Below, one piece after another: positions 27,295 through 36,358 of a stretch of DNA of 64,000 nucleotides. The translations under genes and the position numbers were made by a program. The notes under the pieces are model-generated. The model saw only the letters and a list, made by a program, of their open reading frames with translations. It was not told the DNA's origin and ran no database searches. Location: NCBI RefSeq assembly GCF_019334725.1, contig NZ_CP079818.1, forward strand, positions 2,108,001-2,172,000, written 5' to 3'. This DNA comes from Neisseria perflava. GTDB lineage: Bacteria; Pseudomonadota; Gammaproteobacteria; Burkholderiales; Neisseriaceae. Position 1 is the stretch's first letter. Every line of letters starts with the position of its first letter.

Positions 27295-28578
27295 TTATTT
27301 TGCCATTCCTTTGAACACTTCATGTGCCACAGCAATGGTTTCGTCAATCAGCTCAGGCGTATGCGCGGCGGAAACAAAACCGGCTTCATAAGCTGACGGG
27401 CCGAATGCGACATTGCGGTCGAGCATACCGTGGAAGAAATGTTTGAAACCGTCGATATTGGAACGCGCCATGTCAGCATAGTTTTGCGGCGTATGGCTGG
27501 CAAAATACAAACCAAACATACCGCCCACGCTGTCCGCCGTAAATTCAACGCCATGTGCTTTAGCCGCATCGGCAATACCGTTGGCAAGGCGTTGGGTCAA
27601 GGCAGTCAGGTTTTCATAGAAGCCTTCGCGCTGAATGATTTCCAGCGTTTTCAAACCGGCGGCAACCGCAATCGGATTGCCGGACAATGTACCTGCCTGA
27701 TACACGCCGCCCAACGGGGAAATACATTCCATAATGTCTTTACGGCCGCCGAACGCCGCCAAAGGCATACCGCCGCCGATCACTTTGCCCATGGTGGTCA
27801 AATCAGGTTTGATGCCGTGCAAAGATTGCGCGCCACCCAGCGCCACGCGGAAGCCGGTCATCACTTCGTCGTAAATCAACACGGCACCGTGTTTTTCAGT
27901 CAATTCGCGCAAGGCTTTGACAAAGGCTTCAGACGGCCTAACCAGATTCATATTGCCGACAAAAGGCTCCAAAATCACACAGGCGATGTCATTGCCGCTT
28001 TGTGCAAAGGCTTCTTCCAGTTGGGCGATATTGTTGTACTCGAGTACCAAAGTGTGTTTGGTAAAATCGGCAGGCACACCGGCGGAAGAAGGATTGCCAA
28101 ACGTCAGCAGACCGCTGCCTGCTTTAACCAACAGGCTGTCGGAATGGCCGTGGTAGCAGCCTTCAAACTTGATGATTTTGTCGCGGCCGGTAAAACCGCG
28201 TGCCAGACGGATGGCGGTCATCGTTGCTTCCGTACCGGAGCTGACAAGGCGCAGCTGCTCGACGGACGGCATGATTTTGGCGATTTCCTCGGCAATGACA
28301 ATTTCGCCTTCAGTTGGCGCACCAAACGACAAACCGCCCAATGCTGCTTCGCGCACGGCTTCAATGACTTCAGGATGGGCATGGCCGACAATCGCAGGGC
28401 CCCAAGAGCCGACATAGTCGGTATAACGCGTGCCGTTTTCATCCCAAACATACGCGCCTTCTGCCTTTTTGATAAAGCGCGGCACGCCGCCGACGCTGCC
28501 GAATGCGCGCACAGGAGAGTTTACGCCGCCGGGAATAATGGCTTTGGCGCGGTTGAACAAGCTTTCATTACGGTTCAT
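27295..28578 (-). CDS. hemL: Glutamate-1-semialdehyde 2,1-aminomutase
   Basis: PLP enzyme that converts glutamate-1-semialdehyde to 5-aminolevulinate in the C5 haem pathway. 427 residues from [26 protein letters not shown]; this start is preferred over an upstream in-frame ATG because it matches the family and has GAAAG 9 bases before it. PLP-site motifs are [27 protein letters not shown] and [18 protein letters not shown] (Schiff-base lysine in GKVIGG). Single-gene unit. Confidence 0.97.
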   Translation of the reverse strand: MNRNESLFNRAKAIIPGGVNSPVRAFGSVGGVPRFIKKAEGAYVWDENGTRYTDYVGSWGPAIVGHAHPEVIEAVREAALGGLSFGAPTEGEIVIAEEIAKIMPSVEQLRLVSSGTEATMTAIRLARGFTGRDKIIKFEGCYHGHSDSLLVKAGSGLLTFGNPSSAGVPADFTKHTLVLEYNNIAQLEEAFAQSGNDIACVILEPFVGNMNLVRPSEAFVKALRELTEKHGAVLIYDEVMTGFRVALGGAQSLHGIKPDLTTMGKVIGGGMPLAAFGGRKDIMECISPLGGVYQAGTLSGNPIAVAAGLKTLEIIQREGFYENLTALTQRLANGIADAAKAHGVEFTADSVGGMFGLYFASHTPQNYADMARSNIDGFKHFFHGMLDRNVAFGPSAYEAGFVSAAHTPELIDETIAVAHEVFKGMAK

Positions 28579-28733
28579 GGTCAATTCTTTCGTAAGAGGT
28601 CGTCTGAAAATCAAATCGGAGCCATTTTAACACCAAATCCTTTTCAGACGGCCCAAGCTTCAAAATAAGAATCGGGAGCAAAATCAAAATTATTCTTTAA
28701 AAACAAACACTCTATCCACATTTTTCCTGCTTG

Positions 28734-28742
28734 TGCTATAAT
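28734..28742 (+). promoter_or_regulatory. Extended -10 promoter before the 28.8-kb gene
   Basis: TGCTATAAT with the TGn extension; the -35 is poor. Transcription would start about 28 bases before the ATG. Confidence 0.5.
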
Positions 28743-28776
28743 CCGCGACCTATTGAAACAATAAAAGAAAAGCATC

Positions 28777-29172
28777 ATGTTACGCGGATTCATACTCAGC
28801 CTCGCCCTTTTGGCGTCCTCCCTCGTCCATGCACAACGCAGCCTGCCTGATGATATGGACGTGGCCGTTTTAAAAACTGTCGATCTGCCTTATCTGAAAG
28901 TCAGCAAAGGCGGTTTTTCTTGGACGCGCCTGCTGACCTTGGGAATTGTGGACGGCAATGCGGCCAAACTGCAAATCACGCGCTTTACCAAAATCCACGA
29001 TGAAAACGATCGTTTCATTCCTATGGGCCGCCTGCTGAATCAAACCGGCAAAGCCGTCGCGTTCAAATACAACGAAGAAAGCCGCCTCGTCCGCGAAATC
29101 TGGATTCTGACCGATGCCGAGGCCGACAGGTTTGCCGCTCACGCCAAAGCGCAAAAACAGGCGGAAGAATAA
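28777..29172 (+). CDS. Uncharacterised exported protein
   Basis: 131 residues with a clear Sec signal peptide (MLRGFILSLALLASSLVHA, cleavage before QRS). The mature 112-residue part has no cysteine, a central LQITRFTKIHDENDRFIPMGRLLNQTGKAVAFKYNEESRLVREIWILT stretch and an A/E/K-rich charged C-terminus. I do not recognise a named domain. It lies 73 bases before miaB, separated by an inverted uptake-sequence pair. It is probably periplasmic. Confidence 0.85.
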   Translation: MLRGFILSLALLASSLVHAQRSLPDDMDVAVLKTVDLPYLKVSKGGFSWTRLLTLGIVDGNAAKLQITRFTKIHDENDRFIPMGRLLNQTGKAVAFKYNEESRLVREIWILTDAEADRFAAHAKAQKQAEE

Positions 29173-29175
29173 TTT

Positions 29176-29212
29176 TTCAGACGGCCCAAGTATTTCACAG
29201 GCCGTCTGAACC
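29176..29212 (+). terminator. Inverted uptake-sequence pair before miaB
   Basis: TTTTCAGACGGCC faces GGCCGTCTGAA across 13 bases. The tail lacks a clear T run (CCCTTTTAC), so termination may be partial. Confidence 0.6.
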
Positions 29213-29245
29213 CTTTTACAACAAGCAAGTCAATCAAAACAAACC

Positions 29246-30568
29246 ATGAAAAAAGTATTTATCCGCACCTTTGGGTGCCAAATGAACGAGTACGACAGCG
29301 AAAAAATGCTGTCCGTCCTCGCTGAAGAACACGGCGGCATCGAGCAGGTTACCCAACCTGACGACGCCGACATCATCTTGTTCAACACCTGCTCCGTGCG
29401 TGAAAAAGCGCAAGAGAAAGTCTTCTCCGACTTAGGCCGCGTACGTCCGCTCAAAGAGAAAAACCCAAACGTAATCATCGGCGTTGCCGGCTGCGTTGCC
29501 TCTCAAGAAGGCGAAAACATCGTCAAACGCGCTCCGTATGTGGACGTGGTTTTCGGCCCGCAAACGCTGCACCGCCTGCCCAAACTCATCGTCGACAAAG
29601 AAACCACCGGCCTGTCTCAAATCGACATTTCCTTCCCCGAAATCGAGAAATTCGACCACCTGCCGCCTGCGCGCGTAGAAGGCGGCTCGGCATTCATTTC
29701 CATTATGGAAGGCTGTTCCAAATACTGCTCTTACTGCGTCGTCCCTTACACACGCGGCGAAGAATTCTCCCGCCCGCTCAACGACGTATTGACTGAAATT
29801 GCCGGTTTGGCGCAACAAGGCGTTAAAGAAATCAACCTCTTAGGCCAAAACGTCAATGCCTATCGCGGCGAAATGGAAAACGGCGAAATCTGCGACTTTG
29901 CCACTTTGTTGCGCATCGTCCACGAAATCCCGGGCATCGAACGCCTGCGCTTTACCACCAGCCATCCGCGCGAATTTACCGACGCGATTATCGAGTGCTA
30001 CCGCGACCTGCCGAAGCTGGTTTCCCACCTGCACCTGCCGATTCAAAGCGGCTCCGACCGCGTATTGAGCGCGATGAAACGCGGCTACACCGCCTTGGAA
30101 TACAAATCCATCATCCGCAAACTGCGTGCCATCCGTCCTGATTTGTGCCTCAGCTCCGACTTTATCGTCGGCTTCCCGGGCGAGACCGAGCGCGAGTTCG
30201 AGCAAACCTTGAAACTGGTCAAAGACATCGCCTTCGACTTGAGCTTCGTCTTTATTTACAGCCCACGCCCTGGCACGCCTGCCGCCAACCTGCACGACGA
30301 CACGCCGCACGAAGAAAAAGTGCGCCGCCTAGAAGCTTTGAACGAAGTCATCGAAGCCGAAACCGCGCGCATCAACCAAACCATGGTCGGCACGGTTCAA
30401 CGCTGCTTGGTTGAAGGTATCTCCAAAAAAGACCCTGACCAACTGCAAGCCCGTACCGCCAACAACCGCGTGGTCAACTTTACCGGCACACCCGACATGA
30501 TCAACCAAATGATCGATTTGGAAATCACCGAAGCCTACACCTTCTCCCTGAAAGGCAAACCGGTATAA
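29246..30568 (+). CDS. miaB: tRNA-2-methylthio-N6-isopentenyladenosine-37 synthase MiaB
   Basis: Radical-SAM methylthiotransferase modifying i6A37 of tRNAs reading UNN codons. 440 residues: N-terminal UPF0004 domain with Cys11, Cys49 and Cys83 for the auxiliary cluster, radical-SAM motif Cys157-x3-Cys161-x2-Cys164 ([17 protein letters not shown]), and a C-terminal TRAM domain. All six cluster ligands are present. It sits behind the small exported protein, in the same direction. Confidence 0.98.
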   Translation: MKKVFIRTFGCQMNEYDSEKMLSVLAEEHGGIEQVTQPDDADIILFNTCSVREKAQEKVFSDLGRVRPLKEKNPNVIIGVAGCVASQEGENIVKRAPYVDVVFGPQTLHRLPKLIVDKETTGLSQIDISFPEIEKFDHLPPARVEGGSAFISIMEGCSKYCSYCVVPYTRGEEFSRPLNDVLTEIAGLAQQGVKEINLLGQNVNAYRGEMENGEICDFATLLRIVHEIPGIERLRFTTSHPREFTDAIIECYRDLPKLVSHLHLPIQSGSDRVLSAMKRGYTALEYKSIIRKLRAIRPDLCLSSDFIVGFPGETEREFEQTLKLVKDIAFDLSFVFIYSPRPGTPAANLHDDTPHEEKVRRLEALNEVIEAETARINQTMVGTVQRCLVEGISKKDPDQLQARTANNRVVNFTGTPDMINQMIDLEITEAYTFSLKGKPV

Positions 30569-30579
30569 ACACACACAAA

Positions 30580-30614
30580 CAAAGGCCGTCTGAAACTGTT
30601 CAGACGGCCTTTAT
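30580..30614 (+). terminator. Uptake-sequence terminator of miaB
   Basis: CAAAGGCCGTCTGAA faces TTCAGACGGCCTTTATCTT, with a small loop. Confidence 0.85.
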
Positions 30615-30677
30615 CTTGGTTCGGCCCGGCATTATCTGATTCATGTATTTTTATTACCCGAACAAAAGGCTTTTCAG

Positions 30678-30683
30678 TATAAT
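30678..30683 (+). promoter_or_regulatory. -10 element of the purine permease gene
   Basis: A perfect TATAAT implies a leader of about 108 bases before the ATG at 30798. The -35 region is weak, and no purine riboswitch motif was found in the leader. Confidence 0.4.
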
Positions 30684-30797
30684 ACCGCCCGAAAATTCCC
30701 TTATCTGTTGAGAAGTTAAGGCCAAAAACCAAACTTTTTGCAGACCAATCCGACGATGCCGTCCCGCAAGCGGCTTTCCCAAAAGGAATATTTTTAA

Positions 30798-32108
30798 ATG
30801 AGTTCTTCAAATCAAAGCGTTTTGGAACGATTGTTCAACCTGAGTGCCAATCAGACCAACGTCCGCACTGAAATCATGGCCGGTTTGACCACCTTCCTCG
30901 CCATGTGTTACATCATCATCGTCAATCCCCTGATTTTGGGCGAAACCGGTATGGATATGGGTGCCGTATTTGTGGCCACCTGTATCGCTTCCGCCATCGG
31001 CTGTTTCGTGATGGGCTTTGTCGGCAACTACCCAATCGCCCTTGCGCCGGGCATGGGCTTGAACGCCTATTTTACCTTTGCCGTCGTCAAAGGCATGGGC
31101 GTGGACTGGCGTGTGGCTTTAGGTGCCGTTTTCATTTCCGGCATCATTTTCATCCTGTTCAGCTTCTTTAAAGTGCGTGAAATGCTGGTCAATGCGCTGC
31201 CTATGGGCTTGAAAATGTCGATTGCCGCAGGTATCGGCCTCTTCTTGGCATTGATTGCACTCAAAGGCGCAGGTGTGATTGTGGCCAACCCTGCCACATT
31301 GGTCGGCTTGGGCGACATCCACCAGCCTACCGCCCTGCTGGCGATGGCAGGCTTTGTCATGGTGGTTGCACTCGGCCACTTCCGCGTCAAAGGCTCCATC
31401 ATCATTACCATTCTGACGCTGACCGCCGTCTCCACCGTCTTGGGCTTGAGCGAGTTCAAAGGCGTGGTCGGCGAAGTCCCGAGCATTGCGCCAACCTTCA
31501 TGCAGATGGACTTTAAAGGCTTGTTTACCGTCAGCATGGTCAGCGTGATTTTTGTATTCTTCCTGGTTGACCTGTTTGACTCTACCGGCACCTTGGTCGG
31601 CGTTTCCCACCGCGCAGGCCTGTTGCAAGACGGCAAACTGCCGCGTTTGAAACGCGCCCTACTTGCCGACTCAACCGCCATCGTTGCAGGCGCCGCCTTG
31701 GGTACGTCTTCTACCACCCCTTACGTTGAAAGCGCGGCAGGTGTTTCTGCCGGCGGCCGCACCGGCCTGACTGCCGTTACCGTCGGCATCCTGATGCTGG
31801 CCTGCCTGATTTTCTCGCCGCTGGTTCAAAGCATTCCTGCATTCGCTACCGCTCCCGCCCTGCTCTATGTTGGCGCGCAAATGTTGCGCAGCGCGCGCGA
31901 AATCGATTGGGACGACATGACCGAAGCCGCACCGGCATTCCTGACCATCGTCTTCATGCCGTTTACCTACTCGATTGCCGACGGTATTGCGTTCGGCTTT
32001 ATCAGCTACGCACTCATCAAGCTCTTGTGCAACCGCACCCAAGACGTACCGCCTATGGTATGGATTGTCGCCGTATTGTGGGCATTGAAATTCTGGTTCT
32101 TAGGTTAA
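30798..32108 (+). CDS. AzgA-type NCS2 purine permease (adenine or hypoxanthine/guanine)
   Basis: 436-residue inner-membrane transporter with about 12-14 helices. The N-terminus (NVRTEIMAGLTTFLAMCYIIIVNPLIL), IALAPGMGLNAYFTFAVV, VFFLVDLFDSTGTLVGVSHRAGLL and LGTSSTTPYVESAAGVSAGGRTGLTAV are hallmarks of the AzgA branch (E. coli AdeP/AdeQ, GhxP/GhxQ). Substrate choice among purine bases cannot be read from sequence. AAAAGGAATATTTTTA is the ribosome-binding site. Confidence 0.93.
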   Translation: MSSSNQSVLERLFNLSANQTNVRTEIMAGLTTFLAMCYIIIVNPLILGETGMDMGAVFVATCIASAIGCFVMGFVGNYPIALAPGMGLNAYFTFAVVKGMGVDWRVALGAVFISGIIFILFSFFKVREMLVNALPMGLKMSIAAGIGLFLALIALKGAGVIVANPATLVGLGDIHQPTALLAMAGFVMVVALGHFRVKGSIIITILTLTAVSTVLGLSEFKGVVGEVPSIAPTFMQMDFKGLFTVSMVSVIFVFFLVDLFDSTGTLVGVSHRAGLLQDGKLPRLKRALLADSTAIVAGAALGTSSTTPYVESAAGVSAGGRTGLTAVTVGILMLACLIFSPLVQSIPAFATAPALLYVGAQMLRSAREIDWDDMTEAAPAFLTIVFMPFTYSIADGIAFGFISYALIKLLCNRTQDVPPMVWIVAVLWALKFWFLG

Positions 32109-32120
32109 ACCGCTCAAAAG

Positions 32121-32160
32121 AACAGGCCGTCTGAAAACTTTTCAGACGGCCTGTTTTATT
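32121..32160. terminator. Bidirectional uptake-sequence terminator
   Basis: AACAGGCCGTCTGAAAA faces TTTTCAGACGGCCTGTTTTATTTT. It lies between the convergent permease and lipoprotein genes. Confidence 0.9.
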
Positions 32161-32191
32161 TTACCCAGCGTTTAAAGCTGTCGGTAAAAGA

Positions 32192-32749
32192 TTATTTTTT
32201 CACTTTTTTAGCAGCAGGTTTAGCGGCAGCTTTCGCGCCTTTGTCCAATGCGCAGAAGCGGGTAATGATTTGATCAACCACTTCTTGTTTGCCGTTTACT
32301 TCGGTAGTACCACGGATAGTCAGCATATTGCCGTCAACTTTGTCTACGTTGGCTGCAGTGGCTGCTTCAGCAACCCAAGCGACATTGCCACCCCAGAATG
32401 CGTTTACATCTTTGCTGCTGTCAGTGATACGGAACAGATTTTCAGTTAATTGACCTTTATATTTTACTTGGGCGGCAACAACTTCATTGCCTTTGAAGCC
32501 GTACATTACGCTCAGAGGCTCTTTGCCGTCTTTACCGCATTTGTAGTGAACTTCTTTAGTACCGTCGATAGAGTCTACTTTCAAAGTATTAGGTACTGGA
32601 GCTTGAGCTTGTTGAGCCTGAGCTTGAGTTTGTTGTTGCGCAGTAGGCGCAGCTTTAGCTTCAGGTTTAGCTTTAGAACCGCTGCTACATGCAGTCAGGG
32701 CAACAGCCGCCAAAACGGCAGGAACGATTAACTTAACATTCATATTCAT
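32192..32749 (-). CDS. Lipoprotein with a C-terminal ACP/MliC-like domain
   Basis: 185 residues from MNMNVKLIVPAVLAAVALTAC: lipobox LTAC gives lipidated Cys21. A low-complexity A/Q/K/P linker (about 24-53) leads to a domain with one cysteine pair (Cys71 in VHYKCGK, Cys166 in TRFCAL) and a basic Ala/Lys tail. The order of V-x-Y-x-C, a following YGF, a second strand and a final cysteine resembles neisserial adhesin complex protein (ACP), an MliC-type C-lysozyme inhibitor. That similarity was judged by eye and is inference. The start at 32749 is chosen for GGGAG 7 bases upstream. Single-gene unit. Confidence 0.85.
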   Translation of the reverse strand: MNMNVKLIVPAVLAAVALTACSSGSKAKPEAKAAPTAQQQTQAQAQQAQAPVPNTLKVDSIDGTKEVHYKCGKDGKEPLSVMYGFKGNEVVAAQVKYKGQLTENLFRITDSSKDVNAFWGGNVAWVAEAATAANVDKVDGNMLTIRGTTEVNGKQEVVDQIITRFCALDKGAKAAAKPAAKKVKK

Positions 32750-33101
32750 AATTGACTCCCAAATGGTTTCAATAAAAAACTGGCAAAGGCCGGCTGACAT
32801 TTACACATTAACAGAGATATTCCGTCTTGTCTTTATCTCAGACGGCATTTTTTAAGAAAAGTTCAAATAGATATTTTTATAAAATAAAATCAAATAATTA
32901 TAAATATGAAATCATGTAAATTCAGGTTTGGGAATTTTTAAGATGAATACTGTTGTCAATAAATTGAGTTTTGGCAATGGTAAAATGAGATTAAAAAGCG
33001 CATATAGATGACAAAAGCCTGGACAATTTATTTTACACACTTCTGCCTCTGGATTTGCTGAGCGTTTCAGACGGCCATAAAACATACACAGCAAATACAA
33101 T
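32750..33101. other. Intergenic region between the lipoprotein gene and the tRNAs
   Basis: About 350 AT-rich bases. It holds two imperfect or single uptake sequences (CTCAGACGGCAT near 32838, TTTCAGACGGCCAT near 33065) and no credible gene. Confidence 0.55.
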
Positions 33102-33137
33102 AAAAAAACGCAATCTGAAACAGATTGCGTTTTTTTG
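33102..33137 (-). terminator. Intrinsic terminator of the tRNA pair
   Basis: ACGCAATCTG and CAGATTGCGT around AAA, flanked on both sides by A or T runs, 6 bases after tRNA-Glu. It would also work on the plus strand. Confidence 0.92.
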
Positions 33138-33142
33138 AAAAC

Positions 33143-33217
33143 TGGCACGCCCACGGGGAATCGAACCCCGGTTACCGCCGTGAAAGGGCGATGTCCTAAC
33201 CGCTAGACGATGGGCGC
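33143..33217 (-). tRNA. tRNA-Glu (anticodon UUC)
   Basis: The minus strand folds as a cloverleaf: acceptor GCGCCCA/TGGGCGT, anticodon loop CTTTCAC with TTC, T-arm GGGGTTCGATTCCCC and an encoded 3' CCA. Downstream partner of tRNA-Arg, 12 bases apart, in one transcript. Confidence 0.96.
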
Positions 33218-33229
33218 GGATAAATCTTG

Positions 33230-33306
33230 TGGCGCACCCGGAGCGATTCGAACGCCCGACCCTCTGGTTCGTAGCCAGATACTCTATCCAACTGAGCTAC
33301 GGGTGC
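33230..33306 (-). tRNA. tRNA-Arg (anticodon ACG)
   Basis: Acceptor GCACCCG/CGGGTGC, D-arm GCTCAGTTGGATAGAGT, anticodon loop CTACGAA with ACG (A34 expected to become inosine), T-arm GGGCGTTCGAATCGCTC, and an encoded CCA. First of the two tRNA genes. Confidence 0.96.
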
Positions 33307-33349
33307 ATCCTCATCACTTCGCAAGTGCGTTGTGAATCAAGAAGACCGA

Positions 33350-33378
33350 ATAATATAGGCTTTACTGAAACCTGTCTA
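33350..33378 (-). promoter_or_regulatory. Promoter of the tRNA-Arg/tRNA-Glu transcript
   Basis: Minus strand: TAGACA (33378-33373), exact 17-base spacer, TATTAT (33355-33350). Confidence 0.7.
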
Positions 33379-33439
33379 CTCTTTTCACAGATATTTTTTT
33401 ATATTTTTATTTAACCAATTGAAGTTAAACAATATAAAA

Positions 33440-34798
33440 TTAACGCAAAATCCCTACTCCTGACAAATCCTGCGCCATTTTAGCGGCGGAGTTATCAGTC
33501 ATGCCGCCGACAAAATCCAAAATCTTCATATAAGCCTGATACAGACTGTCTTCAGGAAGAATCGGATTGTGCTTTTTCAATAATTCCAACGCCAAAGACT
33601 GACGTGTTGCCAGCTGTTTTTCAGCAATCAGTGCATACGCGGCAGGGACAAGTAAATCTAAGATAGAGCCTAAGCATGGGAACGTGGCAATTTCGGTCAA
33701 CAGCTTGGTGTGATGGCGGAAAATCCGTGTTTGCGCCAATTCTTTCGCTTTTGCCAAAGTGTTTTGCACTTGCGGGCTACACAGAGCAAGCAAGTCTTTG
33801 CCTTTGAATGTTCCGTCCAACAAATCGGACTGATGCAACATAAAGGTTTGCGCGACATCATCAATCGCCTTGCCGATCGCAATGCCACGTAACATGGCGC
33901 AACGCTGACGGCTGGAGCTGGCGTGCCATGCGCTTTCAGCAAAGGTCAGCTCGGACAAGATACTCTCCACTTCCGTATCCGTGAGCAAATCCAATTCGAC
34001 GGCATCTTCCAAGTCCAGCAAGGCATAGCAAATATCGTCGGCAGCCTCCATCAAATAAGACAAAGGATGGCGCGCCCAGCTATCCACTCCTGCGGAAACC
34101 AGTCCCAATTCGTCGGCAACTTGACGGATAAATGGCAACTCTGTTTGATAAATATTGAATTTCTTTCTGCCGTTCGGATGTTGCGTTGTCCACGGATACT
34201 TCAGCAATGCGCCGATAGCTGCCGCAGTCAGGCGCATTCCGCCCGCCTCCGGATACATTTCAAGGCTGGCGACGATACGCAGGCTATGCGCATTGCCTTC
34301 ATAGGTTTGAATATCGTTGCGTTCCGCTTCGTTTAATGTGTTCAGATAAATTTGATGTTCAGGCCGTCTGAACCAATCACGCAAAGCATCTTCGCCGGTA
34401 TGACCAAATGGCGGATTGCCCAAATCATGCGCCAAACAGGCAACCTGCACCACGGCACCAATATCGCTGGGCGTATTGCCCTGCGGCAGAAAACCGCCGT
34501 TGTGCAACATCACGCCCACGCGGTTGCCTAAGCTCCTGCCCACGCTGGCAACTTCAACGCTGTGCGTCAGGCGGTTGTGCGTCAAGTCATGTTGCGCCAA
34601 CGGATGCACCTGCGTTTTACGGCCAAGGCGGCGGAAGGCTCCGGAAAAAACAACCCGGTCGTAGTCGATGTGAAAATCCGTACGCAAGGCATCGGCACCT
34701 TCCTGAGTCGAAGGGGTAACGGTCGGCACGATTTCGCCGTTTTTAGTGCGGAAGCGTTGGGTGGATAATAAGTTTTGCCAATTCATTCGGATGGTCAT
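33440..34798 (-). CDS. dgt: Deoxyguanosinetriphosphate triphosphohydrolase (dGTPase) family
   Basis: 452-residue HD-domain enzyme that cleaves dNTPs to nucleoside and triphosphate. The metal site is visible as HSVEVASVGR, then ACLAHDLGNPPFGHTGEDALRDW (HD) and later ADDICYALLDLEDAV. FSGAFRRLGRKTQVHPL is a conserved N-terminal segment of the family. The start at 34798 follows GAGGAACC; a second ATG four codons later is possible. It is downstream of rho on the same strand but behind a terminator. Confidence 0.94.
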   Translation of the reverse strand: MTIRMNWQNLLSTQRFRTKNGEIVPTVTPSTQEGADALRTDFHIDYDRVVFSGAFRRLGRKTQVHPLAQHDLTHNRLTHSVEVASVGRSLGNRVGVMLHNGGFLPQGNTPSDIGAVVQVACLAHDLGNPPFGHTGEDALRDWFRRPEHQIYLNTLNEAERNDIQTYEGNAHSLRIVASLEMYPEAGGMRLTAAAIGALLKYPWTTQHPNGRKKFNIYQTELPFIRQVADELGLVSAGVDSWARHPLSYLMEAADDICYALLDLEDAVELDLLTDTEVESILSELTFAESAWHASSSRQRCAMLRGIAIGKAIDDVAQTFMLHQSDLLDGTFKGKDLLALCSPQVQNTLAKAKELAQTRIFRHHTKLLTEIATFPCLGSILDLLVPAAYALIAEKQLATRQSLALELLKKHNPILPEDSLYQAYMKILDFVGGMTDNSAAKMAQDLSGVGILR

Positions 34799-34819
34799 AA
34801 AGGTTCCTCAAGCAAAGTA

Positions 34820-34853
34820 AAGGCCGTCTGAAACAAATTCAGACGGCCTTATG
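34820..34853 (-). terminator. Uptake-sequence terminator of rho
   Basis: AAGGCCGTCTGAA faces TTCAGACGGCCTT with a short loop. On the minus strand it ends in TTTACTTTG. Confidence 0.75.
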
Positions 34854-34854
34854 C

Positions 34855-36114
34855 TTATTTACCGCGCATCAATTCAAAGAAATCGTCATTGTTTTTAGAG
34901 TCTTTGAGTTTACCCACCAAAAACTCGGTCGCTTCGATTTCGTCCATAGGATGCAGGAATTTGCGCAAGAGCCACATACGTTGCAACTGATCGTTCGGCA
35001 CCAGCAATTCTTCGCGGCGCGTACCGGATTTATTGATGCTGATGGCCGGGAACAGGCGTTTTTCTGCCATGCGGCGGTCAAGGTGCAATTCCATATTGCC
35101 CGTACCTTTGAACTCTTCGTAAATCACGTCGTCCATGCGGCTGCCGGTTTCAACAAGCGCTGTCGCAATAATGGTAAGCGAACCGCCCTCTTCCACATTA
35201 CGCGCTGCGCCGAAAAAGCGTTTTGGACGGTGCAAAGCGTTGGCATCAACACCACCGGTCAGAATTTTGCCCGAAGTCGGCACGACGGTATTGTAGGCAC
35301 GCGCCAAACGGGTAATCGAATCCAGCAGGATGACCACGTCTTTTTTGTGTTCGACCATACGTTTGGCTTTTTCAATCACCATCTCGGCCACTTGCACATG
35401 GCGTTGCGCAGGTTCGTCAAACGTAGAGGAAACCACTTCGCCGCGTACAGAACGGCTCATTTCGGTTACTTCTTCCGGACGCTCGTCAATCAACAGGACA
35501 ATCAGCTCGACATCGGGATAATTGGCGGTAATGGCGTGGGCAATGTTTTGCAACATCACGGTTTTACCGGTTTTAGGCGGCGCCACCAACAATGCACGTT
35601 GGCCTTTACCGATCGGGGAAACCAAGTCGATGGCGCGGCCGGTCAGATTCTCTTCGGCTTTGATGTCGCGCTCGAGTTTGAATTGTTCGGTTGGGAATAA
35701 AGGCGTGAGGTTTTCAAAAAGGATTTTGTGTTTGCAGACTTCGGGCGGATCGCCGTTGATGGTGTCGAGGCGGACAAGCGCGAAATAGCGCTCGTTGTCT
35801 TTCGGCACGCGCACGCTGCCTTCGATGGTGTCGCCGGTGTGCAGATTGAAGCGGCGGATTTGCGTGGGCGAAACATAAATATCGTCAGGGCCGGCAAGAT
35901 AAGAAGTATCTGCGCTGCGCAGGAAACCGAAGCCGTCAGGCAGGATTTCCAGTGTGCCCGAACAGGTAAAGCTGACATTCTGCTTCATCATCTGGCGGAC
36001 GATGGCAAAAACGAGGTCTTGTTTGCGGAAACGGTTGGCGTTTTCAATGCCATGTTCTTCTGCCATTTCCAAGAGTTTGGAAATGTGGAGGGTTTGGAGT
36101 TCTGAAACGTGCAT
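34855..36114 (-). CDS. rho: Transcription termination factor Rho
   Basis: Hexameric RNA helicase that ends transcription at unstructured C-rich sites. 419 residues: N-terminal helix bundle ([25 protein letters not shown]), cold-shock-type RNA-binding domain ([15 protein letters not shown]), Walker A APPKTGKT at 178-185, Walker [19 protein letters not shown] loops and a complete C-terminus ([11 protein letters not shown]). Full length with all motifs. Confidence 0.99.
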   Translation of the reverse strand: MHVSELQTLHISKLLEMAEEHGIENANRFRKQDLVFAIVRQMMKQNVSFTCSGTLEILPDGFGFLRSADTSYLAGPDDIYVSPTQIRRFNLHTGDTIEGSVRVPKDNERYFALVRLDTINGDPPEVCKHKILFENLTPLFPTEQFKLERDIKAEENLTGRAIDLVSPIGKGQRALLVAPPKTGKTVMLQNIAHAITANYPDVELIVLLIDERPEEVTEMSRSVRGEVVSSTFDEPAQRHVQVAEMVIEKAKRMVEHKKDVVILLDSITRLARAYNTVVPTSGKILTGGVDANALHRPKRFFGAARNVEEGGSLTIIATALVETGSRMDDVIYEEFKGTGNMELHLDRRMAEKRLFPAISINKSGTRREELLVPNDQLQRMWLLRKFLHPMDEIEATEFLVGKLKDSKNNDDFFELMRGK

Positions 36115-36270
36115 AGTATTGATATATTTTGGATGGTATCAGAGAGATGGCACACAGGCCGTCTGAAAGTATGAAATCGTGCCGCAGGATACGGTAGATT
36201 TTTGAGAAAGTTGAATTTTAGGCAGTTGGAGGCAGGGTGTCAAATTTTTAAATCGAACGCTGAGCCGAGA

Positions 36271-36300
36271 CCATAATCTTACCTTGCAATAAGATTATGG
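36271..36300. repeat. Perfect 11-bp inverted repeat upstream of rho
   Basis: CCATAATCTTA and TAAGATTATGG separated by CCTTGCAA. Neither strand has a T run after it, so it is not a normal terminator. It lies 156 bases before the rho start and 58 bases after the EamA stop codon. Confidence 0.75.
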
Positions 36301-36358
36301 CCGGCAACAGCTTGGCAATCGCAACCCCATCGCCCAAAATCCGAGTATTTGCCCAACT

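Noticed and set aside
27430..28668. Long open frame (over 400 codons) antisense to hemL
   Set aside because: It follows the reverse complement of a clear hemL gene, has no known motifs and results from codon bias. Similar frames antisense to tbpB (377-1384) and gcvP (43429-44697) were rejected for the same reason.
30684..30797. Purine riboswitch in the leader of the purine permease
   Set aside because: The three-way junction core and its conserved pyrimidine loops are not present.
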